64,000 nt of DNA from an uncultured Ruminiclostridium sp. (GTDB lineage Bacteria; Bacillota; Clostridia; Oscillospirales; Ruminococcaceae), in assembly GCA_947594425.1 (NCBI GenBank), contig CANQED010000002.1, forward strand, positions 126,364 through 190,363, given 5' to 3'. Of the stretch, positions 53,100 to 61,905 are shown in pieces (position 1 is the first letter of the stretch; each line of letters starts with the position of its first letter). The position numbers and the translations under genes were made by a program. The notes under the pieces are model-generated. The model had not been told where the DNA came from, ran no database searches, and saw nothing but the letters and a program-made list of their open reading frames with translations.

Positions 53100-56000
53100 T
53101 TATTCGTCGCCTGCGGTTATCACAAACGAATTAAAGTCAAAGTCGCAGCCCGGCAAAAACGCGAACCGCACGGTATATTTTCCCCTCATATCGGGCAAGG
53201 GACAGGATACCGATATGGCCTCCTCGCTGAAAGGAAACTCTATTATCTGCTTTATTTCCTCGCCGCTGTCCGACTGAAAATATACATGTATCGAATCGTT
53301 GTCGTGGCGCGTCCTGCCGTTTACGGTTATCTTAGAGCAGCCTTTGACAAAGTCCATATCCTCATAATCGATAAATACGTTGTTGCCTATCTTGTTTATA
53401 GAATTATTTTCTTTGACAAAAGTGTCTCCGTGCAGGGTGTCACAGTCTGCGGCGGGTATCAGCTCGTATGCCTTAAGCTTAGGCTCAAAGCAAAAGCCGC
53501 CGAAATCTATCCTTAAATCGCACTTGTCAAACTCGAAGTATATGTCCTTTAGCCCCGTTATCCTCTTATCAAGCGTATAGCTGTTTTCTATGTACGTCTG
53601 CCAGATAAAGTCCGCCTGATAGGTAAACTCGCCGAGGCGCTCGGAGCCGTCCTCATACGGCTTTCCTGCCCAGAGCCTGAACTTAAACGGCGCGTTAGAG
53701 TGCCAGTTTATCACGCTTATTGAGAATTTGTCGCTGCCGTATTTTCCGAAATCGGTCTTTAAAAAGCCGACTATGTTATTATCCCTCTTGATATTTACGC
53801 CGCCGCGCTGTACCTCGTCCATAGGCTTAAGGCTGTAGCTGTAAAGGCAACCCGGCTGAAATTCGTACGGGTCTAAGCACGGTCTGCCAAAGCCCTCGGC
53901 ACAAAATTCGAGCTCGGATATCACCTCGGGCTGTCCCTTTCCGTTATCACAGCGGCAGGAGAGCCTGAACGCCCCGTCGCCGAGCGCCTTAACAGTCACG
54001 GTATTGCCGCTGACGCTCACCTCGCCAAGGTTGGTCGCTATGCCGCTGTCGGTGACGGCGCTCCACGTAAGTGTGGTGTAGTCGGCGTTCTCGGGATAGA
54101 GCCGCGCGCTTACCTCGCAGGTCGGTCTGTCGGGACTGAGCACCACGTCGCCCTTACGTATAAGCTCTATCTTTCTCAGCGGCGTTTCGGTGATATCGGG
54201 AGAAAATGTGACGTTCTCGCTAAGGCACACGCCCTGCCTTACCTCGGCGGGGAGCGCGGTTATAGTTACGCTCTCGTCGGGCAGCCCTTTAGCAGAGGCG
54301 GTGACAGTTATCTCCCCCGCCTTGCCGCTTGACGCGACGAATGCCACAGCCTTGCCCGAAAACAGCCGCCTCGATACGGATTTATATTCGTCATAGTCGG
54401 TGCTGTCGCCGTTATCAAAGCCGACCAGCCGCCCGCCCGTGACCTTTATGCTTACGCGGTCGCGGGCATTTTCTACGGGATAGCCGTCCTTGTCTACTGT
54501 AGATATAACTATCGCCGCTATGTCCTCGCCGTCCGCGAGTATCGAGGTGCGCTCGGGTGAGAGCACTATCCTTGCGCTGTCGGAGAATGAGTGCTTTACA
54601 TCCGAGAGTACTTCTCCGCTGTCGGTAACGCCTGTTACCCTTATCTCGCCCTTTTCGTACGGCACCTGCCAAGCCGCAGTGTATTCGCTTACCGCCTTTT
54701 TGCCGACCGAGCGCCCGTTTACGAAAAGCTCGACCTCTTTAAGATTAGTATAAGCTACCACGTCGATAAGCTGTCCCTCGTTAAAGTCCCAGTACGGCAT
54801 AAGGTGCAATACGTTTTTGCCGCTCCACGCCGCCTGATACAGATAAAAGCTGTCCTTTTTAAGTCCCGCGGTGTCTATATTGCCGTAATAGGCGTTTTTG
54901 GTAGAATACGGCGAGGGCTCTCCGATATAGTCCGCCCCCGTCCATATAAACATACCCGCGCATACGTCTATATCGCGGTTGTCCGCTATGACCTTTTGCG
55001 CGGTCTTTGCGCCCGCGCCCGCCTTACAGTTTCCGAGTGAGGAGCATTGCAGGTCGTCATGAGTCATAAAGCAGGAGGATAGGGGGAAATGATATACCCC
55101 TCGGCTCTTTACGCCCGAGGTGGTCTCGCTGCCGTATATACGCCAGTCGGGGTGCTCGACGTGGTGCTTCTCATACAATTCTTCGCCGTAATTATAGCCC
55201 GCGAGGTCTACCTGCTCGGCGCAGTTTTGCGCCCCTTGCCACGGCATATAGTTAGAGCCGATGGTGGTGGGCGCGTTTATCAGCGGGTCGTGCTTTCTTA
55301 CCGCGGCGTTAAGCATCTTCGCCACCTCGCAGCCGCGCGGAGAAACGTGGGTGTCGTATATCTCATTGCCTACGCTCCACATAATCACCGAGGGGTGATT
55401 GCGGTCGCGGCATATCCACGCGGCGACGTCCTTTTCGTACCACTCGCCGAAAAAGCGCGCATAGTCGTACTCGGTCTTAGGTCTCTCCCACATATCGAAA
55501 AGCTCGCTGTCTACAAGTATCCCGAGCTCGTCGCATAAGTCCATAAACGCCGAGGCGGGAGGATTGTGCGAGGTGCGCACCGCGTTAGCGCCCATTTCTT
55601 TCATTTTTAATAGCTGACGACGCGCCATAGACTTATTAAACGCCGCGCCGACACAGCCGAGGTCGTGGTGCAGGCACACGCCGTTAAGCTTTATATGCCT
55701 GCCGTTAAGATAAAATCCGCTGTCGGGGCGGTATTCTATGCTCCTAAGTCCCACGCGGCAGACGCTCTCGTCAATAGTCGCGCCGTCCTTTATGAGCCTG
55801 ACCGATAGGCTGAGCAGATTGGGCGACGCAATATCCCATATATGCTCCTGCCCGATATTATTAAGCGTAAAATCCGCTGTGACGGTCATTTCGGCCTTAT
55901 ATGTACCCTTATACAATTCTGCGCCGTCCGAGCGCAAGGCTATCTCTACGTCGAGCCCCTCGGCATTAGCGGTGTCAGCCGTAACATGACAATTCCACCC

Positions 56001-56459
56001 GTCGCCCTTCTCGGCGTGGAAATATACCCCGTCGGTGACGATATGCGCGGTATCGGTAACATAAAGATATACGTCGCGGAATATCCCCGCCCCCGAGTAC
56101 CAGCGGCTGTTAGGAGCCTCGTGCCGCACGAGCACGGTTATCTCATTTTCTCCGTCGTGAAGATAGTCCGTCAGCTCCGCCTCGAAAGAGGTATACCCGT
56201 ATCTCCACTCTTTGCAGACCGCGCCGTTTACGTACACAGTGCAGTTCATATACACGCCCTCAAAATAAAGGCGTATGCTCTTGCCGCTTATTTTGCCGAA
56301 ATCATAGACCTTTTTATACCTGCCGTAGGACGTTTCGTACAAGTCCTTAACATTGTATATAAGCCAGTCGTGGGGCAGATGTATCGGCGCATACTCTGCC
56401 TGCTCGGTGGGCGAGGAGCATTTGCAAAAGCTCCAGCCGTCGTTAAAAAGTACTTTCAT
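53100..56459 (-). CDS. Glycoside hydrolase family 2 (beta-galactosidase-like) with C-terminal extra domains
   Basis: GVCLHHDLGCVGAAFNKSMARRQLLKMKEMGANAVRTSHNPP; VIMWSVGNEIYDT. Confidence 0.95.
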   Translation of the reverse strand: MKVLFNDGWSFCKCSSPTEQAEYAPIHLPHDWLIYNVKDLYETSYGRYKKVYDFGKISGKSIRLYFEGVYMNCTVYVNGAVCKEWRYGYTSFEAELTDYLHDGENEITVLVRHEAPNSRWYSGAGIFRDVYLYVTDTAHIVTDGVYFHAEKGDGWNCHVTADTANAEGLDVEIALRSDGAELYKGTYKAEMTVTADFTLNNIGQEHIWDIASPNLLSLSVRLIKDGATIDESVCRVGLRSIEYRPDSGFYLNGRHIKLNGVCLHHDLGCVGAAFNKSMARRQLLKMKEMGANAVRTSHNPPASAFMDLCDELGILVDSELFDMWERPKTEYDYARFFGEWYEKDVAAWICRDRNHPSVIMWSVGNEIYDTHVSPRGCEVAKMLNAAVRKHDPLINAPTTIGSNYMPWQGAQNCAEQVDLAGYNYGEELYEKHHVEHPDWRIYGSETTSGVKSRGVYHFPLSSCFMTHDDLQCSSLGNCKAGAGAKTAQKVIADNRDIDVCAGMFIWTGADYIGEPSPYSTKNAYYGNIDTAGLKKDSFYLYQAAWSGKNVLHLMPYWDFNEGQLIDVVAYTNLKEVELFVNGRSVGKKAVSEYTAAWQVPYEKGEIRVTGVTDSGEVLSDVKHSFSDSARIVLSPERTSILADGEDIAAIVISTVDKDGYPVENARDRVSIKVTGGRLVGFDNGDSTDYDEYKSVSRRLFSGKAVAFVASSGKAGEITVTASAKGLPDESVTITALPAEVRQGVCLSENVTFSPDITETPLRKIELIRKGDVVLSPDRPTCEVSARLYPENADYTTLTWSAVTDSGIATNLGEVSVSGNTVTVKALGDGAFRLSCRCDNGKGQPEVISELEFCAEGFGRPCLDPYEFQPGCLYSYSLKPMDEVQRGGVNIKRDNNIVGFLKTDFGKYGSDKFSISVINWHSNAPFKFRLWAGKPYEDGSERLGEFTYQADFIWQTYIENSYTLDKRITGLKDIYFEFDKCDLRIDFGGFCFEPKLKAYELIPAADCDTLHGDTFVKENNSINKIGNNVFIDYEDMDFVKGCSKITVNGRTRHDNDSIHVYFQSDSGEEIKQIIEFPFSEEAISVSCPLPDMRGKYTVRFAFLPGCDFDFNSFVITAGDE

Positions 56460-57325
56460 ATATCCTCCTGAGGTTTGGGCGTAGATTTTCTTACTCTCTT
56501 AATTATATACCCTGCGGCGCAAAAAATCAAGAACGCCGCAAGAAATGCAAGTACCACCGACGCTCCCGCAGGAAAATCTAACTCGCAGGTGACTTCCATC
56601 CCCGCGATAAAGCATACCTCCGACAGCACCGCGCTGCATACCGTCACCCCGCGAAAGCTCTTAAACACCCGCATGCTCGACAGCGCGGGAAAAACTATCA
56701 GGCTGGATATCAGCAGCGCGCCCATTATCCTCATGCCGACGACCACAGTGAGCGCGGTAAGCAGCGAGATAACGGTATCGTACAGCTCGGTGCGCACGCC
56801 CGTCGCCCCTGCAAAGCCCTCGTCAAAGGTCACCGCGAATATTTTATTATAGAAAACTATAAACAGTATTATTACCACCGCCGAGCATAGCACACTTAGC
56901 AAGAGGTCGTCGCCCGTTATCGCCATAATGCTGCCGAACATATAGCTGCTGACGTCGGCATTGCCGCCCGATTGAGATAGCACGACCGCGCCTATAGCGA
57001 GCGCCCCCGAGGAGAACACCGCCACCGCCGCGTCGCCGCTCAGCTTGCCCGCGCCGCTTAGCTTTAGCAGTAAAAAGGCGGCTATGACGACCACGGGGAT
57101 AGATACCCACAGCGGGGCTAAATTCATCGCCGCCGCGACCGCCAGCGCGCCGAACCCGACATGCGACAGCCCGTCGCCTATCATAGAAAAGCGCTTTAAT
57201 ACCAGCGGCACTCCGAGCAGTGACGAGCAAAGCGACACGAGCATACCCACAATAAGCGCCCGCTGGAAAAATTCGTAGGACAGCATATCAAGCACTTTCC
57301 CCGCCCCCTTTCGTATGGTGCTCAC
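56456..57325 (-). CDS. znuB: Zinc/metal ABC transporter permease
   Basis: RFSMIGDGLSHVGFGALAVAA; MRIMGALLISSLIVFPALS. Confidence 0.92.
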   Translation of the reverse strand: MSTIRKGAGKVLDMLSYEFFQRALIVGMLVSLCSSLLGVPLVLKRFSMIGDGLSHVGFGALAVAAAMNLAPLWVSIPVVVIAAFLLLKLSGAGKLSGDAAVAVFSSGALAIGAVVLSQSGGNADVSSYMFGSIMAITGDDLLLSVLCSAVVIILFIVFYNKIFAVTFDEGFAGATGVRTELYDTVISLLTALTVVVGMRIMGALLISSLIVFPALSSMRVFKSFRGVTVCSAVLSEVCFIAGMEVTCELDFPAGASVVLAFLAAFLIFCAAGYIIKRVRKSTPKPQEDI

Positions 57326-58049
57326 AGCAGCAATGACAGTCGCAGGTGCTCATTGTGTGGAAGATGTCAGACGCGCGGTATTCCTCGGTCGTGCCGAAAT
57401 AATACTGCCCGCCCTCCATATGCAGCACGCGGTTAGAGCACCTCAGCGCCCCGTTAAGGTCGTGGGAGATCATAATTACGGTGACCCCCATATCCTTATT
57501 CAGCCGCCGCACGGTATCATACATATCCTGCGCGGAGTAGGGGTCGAGCCCCGAAATAGGCTCGTCGAGCAGCAGCAGCTTCTCGGTGGCGCACAGCGCC
57601 CGCGCGAGCAGCACCCTTTGCTGCTGCCCGCCGGACAGCTCGCGGTAGCTTCTGCCCGAGAGCATATCCACCCCGGTAAGCTTCATATATTCCTCCGCCT
57701 TATTTTTGTCGGATTTAGAATAAAACGGCTTTATCCCAAGCTTAGACAGTCTGCCCGAAAGCACGACCTCTCTTACCGTCGCGGGAAAATCCCTCTGGGT
57801 CAAAGTCTGCTGCGGCAGATAGCCTATCTCGCTTTGCTTTAGCCCGCCCGAGAATATTATCTGCCCCGACTGCGGCTGCTTTAGACCGAGCAATAATTTC
57901 ATAAGCGTGGTCTTACCGCTACCGTTTTCACCTACTATGCCGAGAAAGTCCCCCTGATATACGGTAAACGACAGGTCGTTTATCACATTAAGACCCTCGT
58001 ATCCCGCGGATAGATTTTTACATTCGATAAGCGTCTGCGTACTAAACAT
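57288..58049 (-). CDS. znuC: Zinc/metal ABC transporter ATPase
   Basis: [50 protein letters not shown]. Confidence 0.94.
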   Translation of the reverse strand: MFSTQTLIECKNLSAGYEGLNVINDLSFTVYQGDFLGIVGENGSGKTTLMKLLLGLKQPQSGQIIFSGGLKQSEIGYLPQQTLTQRDFPATVREVVLSGRLSKLGIKPFYSKSDKNKAEEYMKLTGVDMLSGRSYRELSGGQQQRVLLARALCATEKLLLLDEPISGLDPYSAQDMYDTVRRLNKDMGVTVIMISHDLNGALRCSNRVLHMEGGQYYFGTTEEYRASDIFHTMSTCDCHCCCEHHTKGGGESA

Positions 58050-59022
58050 CCCCTTTCAGCGACGGCGAGAGCGCCGCCAAATTCTTTCTCATAAGCGAGA
58101 TATAGTCCTCGCCGCCGTCAAGCTCGTCCTCAGATACGGTATGGCAGGAATAGAGCATGACCGCCTTTGCCCCCGTCTCCTCGGATATTACGTCGGCGGT
58201 CTTAGAGCTGTTGAACTCGAAATAATATACCGCCTTGATGTTCTCTTCTTTTACCGTGTCTATAAGCCTTGCCACCGTGCGCGCCCCGGGCTCGGAGTGC
58301 TCGTCGCAGGAGGCAAACGCCGCCATATATTTTAGCCCGAATTCGTTGGTAAAATATCTGAACGCAAACTTGTCCGCGAATATTATCGGCTTGTCCGCAC
58401 CCTGCGCGGCGGATTTAATATCCGATATGAGGGACTTAAGCCGCTTAGAAAAATCATTCGCGTTATCGGTGTAGATATCCGCATTCTCTTTATCCGCGTT
58501 GCAAAACGCGTCGCTTACCGCGTCGAGCATAGACAGCATATTTGACGGAGAGGTCCAGATATGCGGGTCGAATAATTCTTCTTCCTCGTGAGAGTGGTGC
58601 TCCTCCTCGTCCTCGTGTCCGTCGAGCTTTAGCGCATAATCGGAGAGCCTTATCGCCGCGCAGTCTTTAAGCGCGCCCGACTCTACAAGCCGCTCGGCCC
58701 AGTATTCGTCGCTCCCGCCGATATATAAAAATATATCGCAGCCGCTTATCCTCTCGAGCTCTCTCGGCGAGGGCTCATACCCGTGCCCGCTCTCGCCGCT
58801 CGGGCATATCATATCGACGGTGACGTTATCGCCGCCGACCTGCCGCGCAAGGTCGTATGCGGGAAACACCGTCGCCGCGACCTTTATTTTGCCGTCGTCG
58901 GTATAAGCTTGCTTAGCCGTACAGCCGCAAAGCAGTATTGCCAAAAAAACAGCCGCCGACAACAGCGCCGCTATCCTCTTCACTCTGACACTTCCTTTTG
59001 CTGCGAAAGGCAATTCTCGCAC
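58042..59022 (-). CDS. znuA: Zinc ABC transporter substrate-binding lipoprotein
   Basis: LLCGCTAKQ; His-rich loop HEDEEEHHSHEEEELFDPHIW. Confidence 0.93.
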   Translation of the reverse strand: MRELPFAAKGSVRVKRIAALLSAAVFLAILLCGCTAKQAYTDDGKIKVAATVFPAYDLARQVGGDNVTVDMICPSGESGHGYEPSPRELERISGCDIFLYIGGSDEYWAERLVESGALKDCAAIRLSDYALKLDGHEDEEEHHSHEEEELFDPHIWTSPSNMLSMLDAVSDAFCNADKENADIYTDNANDFSKRLKSLISDIKSAAQGADKPIIFADKFAFRYFTNEFGLKYMAAFASCDEHSEPGARTVARLIDTVKEENIKAVYYFEFNSSKTADVISEETGAKAVMLYSCHTVSEDELDGGEDYISLMRKNLAALSPSLKGDV

Positions 59023-59387
59023 AGCCCGTAAAATACCGTGCGGGTCGGGTCTACCGCAAATCCGTGCTCGGCGCGGATATGTCCGTCTATCTCCTTAAGG
59101 TGCTCACACTCGAGGTGAAAAAGCCGCCCGCACTTAAGACACTTTAAGTGAAAATGCCTCGACTGCGTGCCGCAGTCGGCGTACTGATAGCACGCGCTGC
59201 CGCCGTCGGTCAAGATGTATTTTCTGACTGTATAGCTTTTGCACAGCCTCTCAAGATTACGGTAGACGGTGGTCCTGCCGACCTCGTTTTTAAGTCCCGC
59301 GCAGATATCGTCGACCGTGAGATGACGGTCCGCGTTAGCCCTCAGATATTCTTCAATAAGCTCGCTTTGCTTAGTCTTATAATTCAT
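58980..59387 (-). CDS. Fur-family regulator (Zur-like)
   Basis: TVDDICAGLKNEVGRTTVYRNLERLCKS; HFHLKCLKCGRLFHLECEHL. Confidence 0.9.
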   Translation of the reverse strand: MNYKTKQSELIEEYLRANADRHLTVDDICAGLKNEVGRTTVYRNLERLCKSYTVRKYILTDGGSACYQYADCGTQSRHFHLKCLKCGRLFHLECEHLKEIDGHIRAEHGFAVDPTRTVFYGLCENCLSQQKEVSE

Positions 59388-59413
59388 AAAACCGCCCCTT
59401 TGTCAGAAAGGTA

Positions 59414-59440
59414 AATTGAAAATGAAAACCGATTTCAATT
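59414..59440 (-). promoter_or_regulatory. Candidate Zur operator
   Basis: AATTGAAA-N11-TTTCAATT inverted repeat upstream of the fur-family gene and znuABC. Confidence 0.5.
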
Positions 59441-59557
59441 TATTATACACCCGGCCGTCTTATTTGTCAACAGAAAAGTTTGATTTTGGGGTTGTTTTTT
59501 TTACGGGATAATGTTACAATAAGTATATACACTTTGCCTGACAAAGGGGACATAAGC

Positions 59558-61801
59558 ATGGATATAAAGGGCACACTAAAGGCCGAGCCGACCGGCGCGC
59601 TCGGGGCGGTAAGATTATCGTGGCAGCCGATAAAGGACTGTATAAAATACCACGTATTTTTTAAAAAAGAAAATAACGCATATAAAAAGATAAATACCAC
59701 CCACGGCCTCTCGGTGGTGGTGTCGGGGGTGGACACCTCGGCGCTCTGCCACTTTAGAGTATGCGGAATTAAGGCGTCGGGGCAGTCGGTGACGGTCGGC
59801 GAGGCGGATAATTCCGCTATGCTGAAGCAGGTCAAATTTCTCACTATAGGCTCATATAATCTCGAGCGTCTTTTTGACGGCACACCGAGGCTGACCTGCG
59901 ACCGCACGTTTAGAAAATATTCGCCGCTGAGCTTATTTTTCCCAAACCCCGTCCCCGAGGGAAAATTATACGACGATATCGACCTTTCAAAAAGCGCGGG
60001 CGAATATCTCGCGTCCACCGACGCGGATTATCTGCTGATAGATTTTTACTCGACGGCGCAAAGCGGGCTTGTCAAGATAGGCGACAGCTTTGTCACGGGC
60101 GGCAAGGACTTTTTCGACAGCGAATGCTATAAAAAGAATAAGGAACAAGCACAAATAATGCCGCAGATACTTCCCGAAGAGGTGGCTAAGCCGCTTATGG
60201 ATATTTTCGCCTCGCGGGTACTGAGCAGATTTACCAAGGATAAGATAATACTCGTGCGCTTTGCCCTGCCGCGCTATTATGCGGTGGGCGAGCATGTCAG
60301 GATAAGCGGCGGCAACGCGCAGTTAGACGAATATATCCGTATGCTCGAGGAGCTTTTTATCAAGGCGGCTCGCCCGATAACGGTAGACATCAGCCGCGAA
60401 TATTTCGGCGATTATGAAGCGTCGGACGGCACTCAGGCCGTAATGGAAAAATTCTACTTTACGCGGCTTGCTAAGATACTTGAGGACATCACCCGAGGCG
60501 GCATTAACGCCTATTATGACGACGGCGAGGATATAAATATCAAGCTCGACAGGATACTGTACTATTATAACAGCGTATCGGCGCGCGGCTTTTACAACAC
60601 CCTTTTTGAAGAAAACAGCGCCGCGAGCGTTATAATGATGCGCACCTCGCGCGAATTTATCAGCGAGAACCGCGAGATAATAAAGGCTATAATGCGCCGC
60701 GGCTTTACATCAATAAAAGAAGTGCTCGACTGCTGCGACTTAAGCTCCGACCGCGAATTTATAAAGACCGTAAACGCGATATACGCGGTAGAATGCGGGG
60801 ATCTCGGTCTGTCATCATATACCGCTATGATGAATGTGCAAAATTCTTGTCCCAACATCCGCCGTCCGCTAAAAAAGCTTATCGCGGACGTTCTTAAAAA
60901 GTCCCTCGGCGAAGATATAGTAGTCACCGACCGCAACACAGCCTTTATGCTAAAGGCGGCATACGACCTGCTAAAGGGCGATACGATACAGTCGGTCGCG
61001 CAAAATGCGCAGATGTACCTCAAGCTCTGCGCCCAGACCCCCGTTGACGTGTGGGGCAGCTGCGTATCGCGCGAGCCGCTTAACCGCTCGGTAAATGTAT
61101 GCGTAAATAAATATATATTTAAAAATTCCCCCGTGTGGGCGTTTGACAAGCCGATAAATACCGACGACGGATTTTTCGACCATGCCGAGCTTTTCGGCGG
61201 CGAATGGCGCAGGCGGCTTACCGAGGAGGTATTTTTGCGAAAGGCCCCCGAGATCATTAAAGGCAGCATAGGCAAGTGGATCATCGTTGACTTTTACGAC
61301 CTTTGCTCACAAATGGCGAGATATAGGGGCGGCTGCTTTGCGGTGGACAATTTTGTCAAGCGCAGCCCGTATTTTGCACAGATACACGGCGAGGTCGAAT
61401 TATTCTCCCTTGACGCGGACAAGGACAGAAGTCTTATAATGAGCGCCGCCGAAAGAATGGCCATACTGCTGTCCGAGGTCTACGGCGACAGGATAATACT
61501 AAATCGCGTGCGCCTAAACACCGAGTACCGCGACCTTGACGGAAATATAAAGCCGCTGACCGATACCGCTAAGCGCCGCGACAACGCGCAGAGCGCCATA
61601 ACTCTCTGCGAGGAGTATTTTGCAAAGCTTACCGACTGCTATGTGCTGGATATCACAAAGCACTGTATCTCGGACGACAGCTTTATCCTCGGCGGCGCGC
61701 ATATAGCGCATTATGAGGAGATATACTATCTCGCCGCCGCCGCGTATGTTGATTATATCGTAAAGGAACGCCCGCCGCAGAGGGTGTTTGATAAGCTGTG
61801 A
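59558..61801 (+). CDS. Two-domain DUF6270-like (SGNH-hydrolase-fold) protein with N-terminal FN3-like domain
   Basis: VDVWGSCVSREPLNRS...IIVDFYDLCSQMARYRGGCFAVDNFVK, and a parallel N-terminal copy FLTIGSYNLERLF...LLIDFYSTAQSGLVKIGDSFVTG. Confidence 0.65.
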   Translation: MDIKGTLKAEPTGALGAVRLSWQPIKDCIKYHVFFKKENNAYKKINTTHGLSVVVSGVDTSALCHFRVCGIKASGQSVTVGEADNSAMLKQVKFLTIGSYNLERLFDGTPRLTCDRTFRKYSPLSLFFPNPVPEGKLYDDIDLSKSAGEYLASTDADYLLIDFYSTAQSGLVKIGDSFVTGGKDFFDSECYKKNKEQAQIMPQILPEEVAKPLMDIFASRVLSRFTKDKIILVRFALPRYYAVGEHVRISGGNAQLDEYIRMLEELFIKAARPITVDISREYFGDYEASDGTQAVMEKFYFTRLAKILEDITRGGINAYYDDGEDINIKLDRILYYYNSVSARGFYNTLFEENSAASVIMMRTSREFISENREIIKAIMRRGFTSIKEVLDCCDLSSDREFIKTVNAIYAVECGDLGLSSYTAMMNVQNSCPNIRRPLKKLIADVLKKSLGEDIVVTDRNTAFMLKAAYDLLKGDTIQSVAQNAQMYLKLCAQTPVDVWGSCVSREPLNRSVNVCVNKYIFKNSPVWAFDKPINTDDGFFDHAELFGGEWRRRLTEEVFLRKAPEIIKGSIGKWIIVDFYDLCSQMARYRGGCFAVDNFVKRSPYFAQIHGEVELFSLDADKDRSLIMSAAERMAILLSEVYGDRIILNRVRLNTEYRDLDGNIKPLTDTAKRRDNAQSAITLCEEYFAKLTDCYVLDITKHCISDDSFILGGAHIAHYEEIYYLAAAAYVDYIVKERPPQRVFDKL

Positions 61802-61859
61802 TCTTTAGGAAAATCCTAAGGCGCTGCGCCTTTTACCCCGTATAATACAGCAAAAATTG

Positions 61860-61886
61860 ACCGTGGACTGAAATTAAGCCCACGGT
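61860..61886. terminator. Terminator-like hairpin between convergent genes
   Basis: ACCGTGGactgaaattaagCCCACGGT. Confidence 0.6.
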
Positions 61887-61905
61887 TCGTTGTATTTACT
61901 TGCGT

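Noticed and set aside
51003-56459. GH3-GH2 pair as a novel polysaccharide locus
   Set aside because: Typical gut-Firmicute glycosidases with no unusual neighbours in the window.
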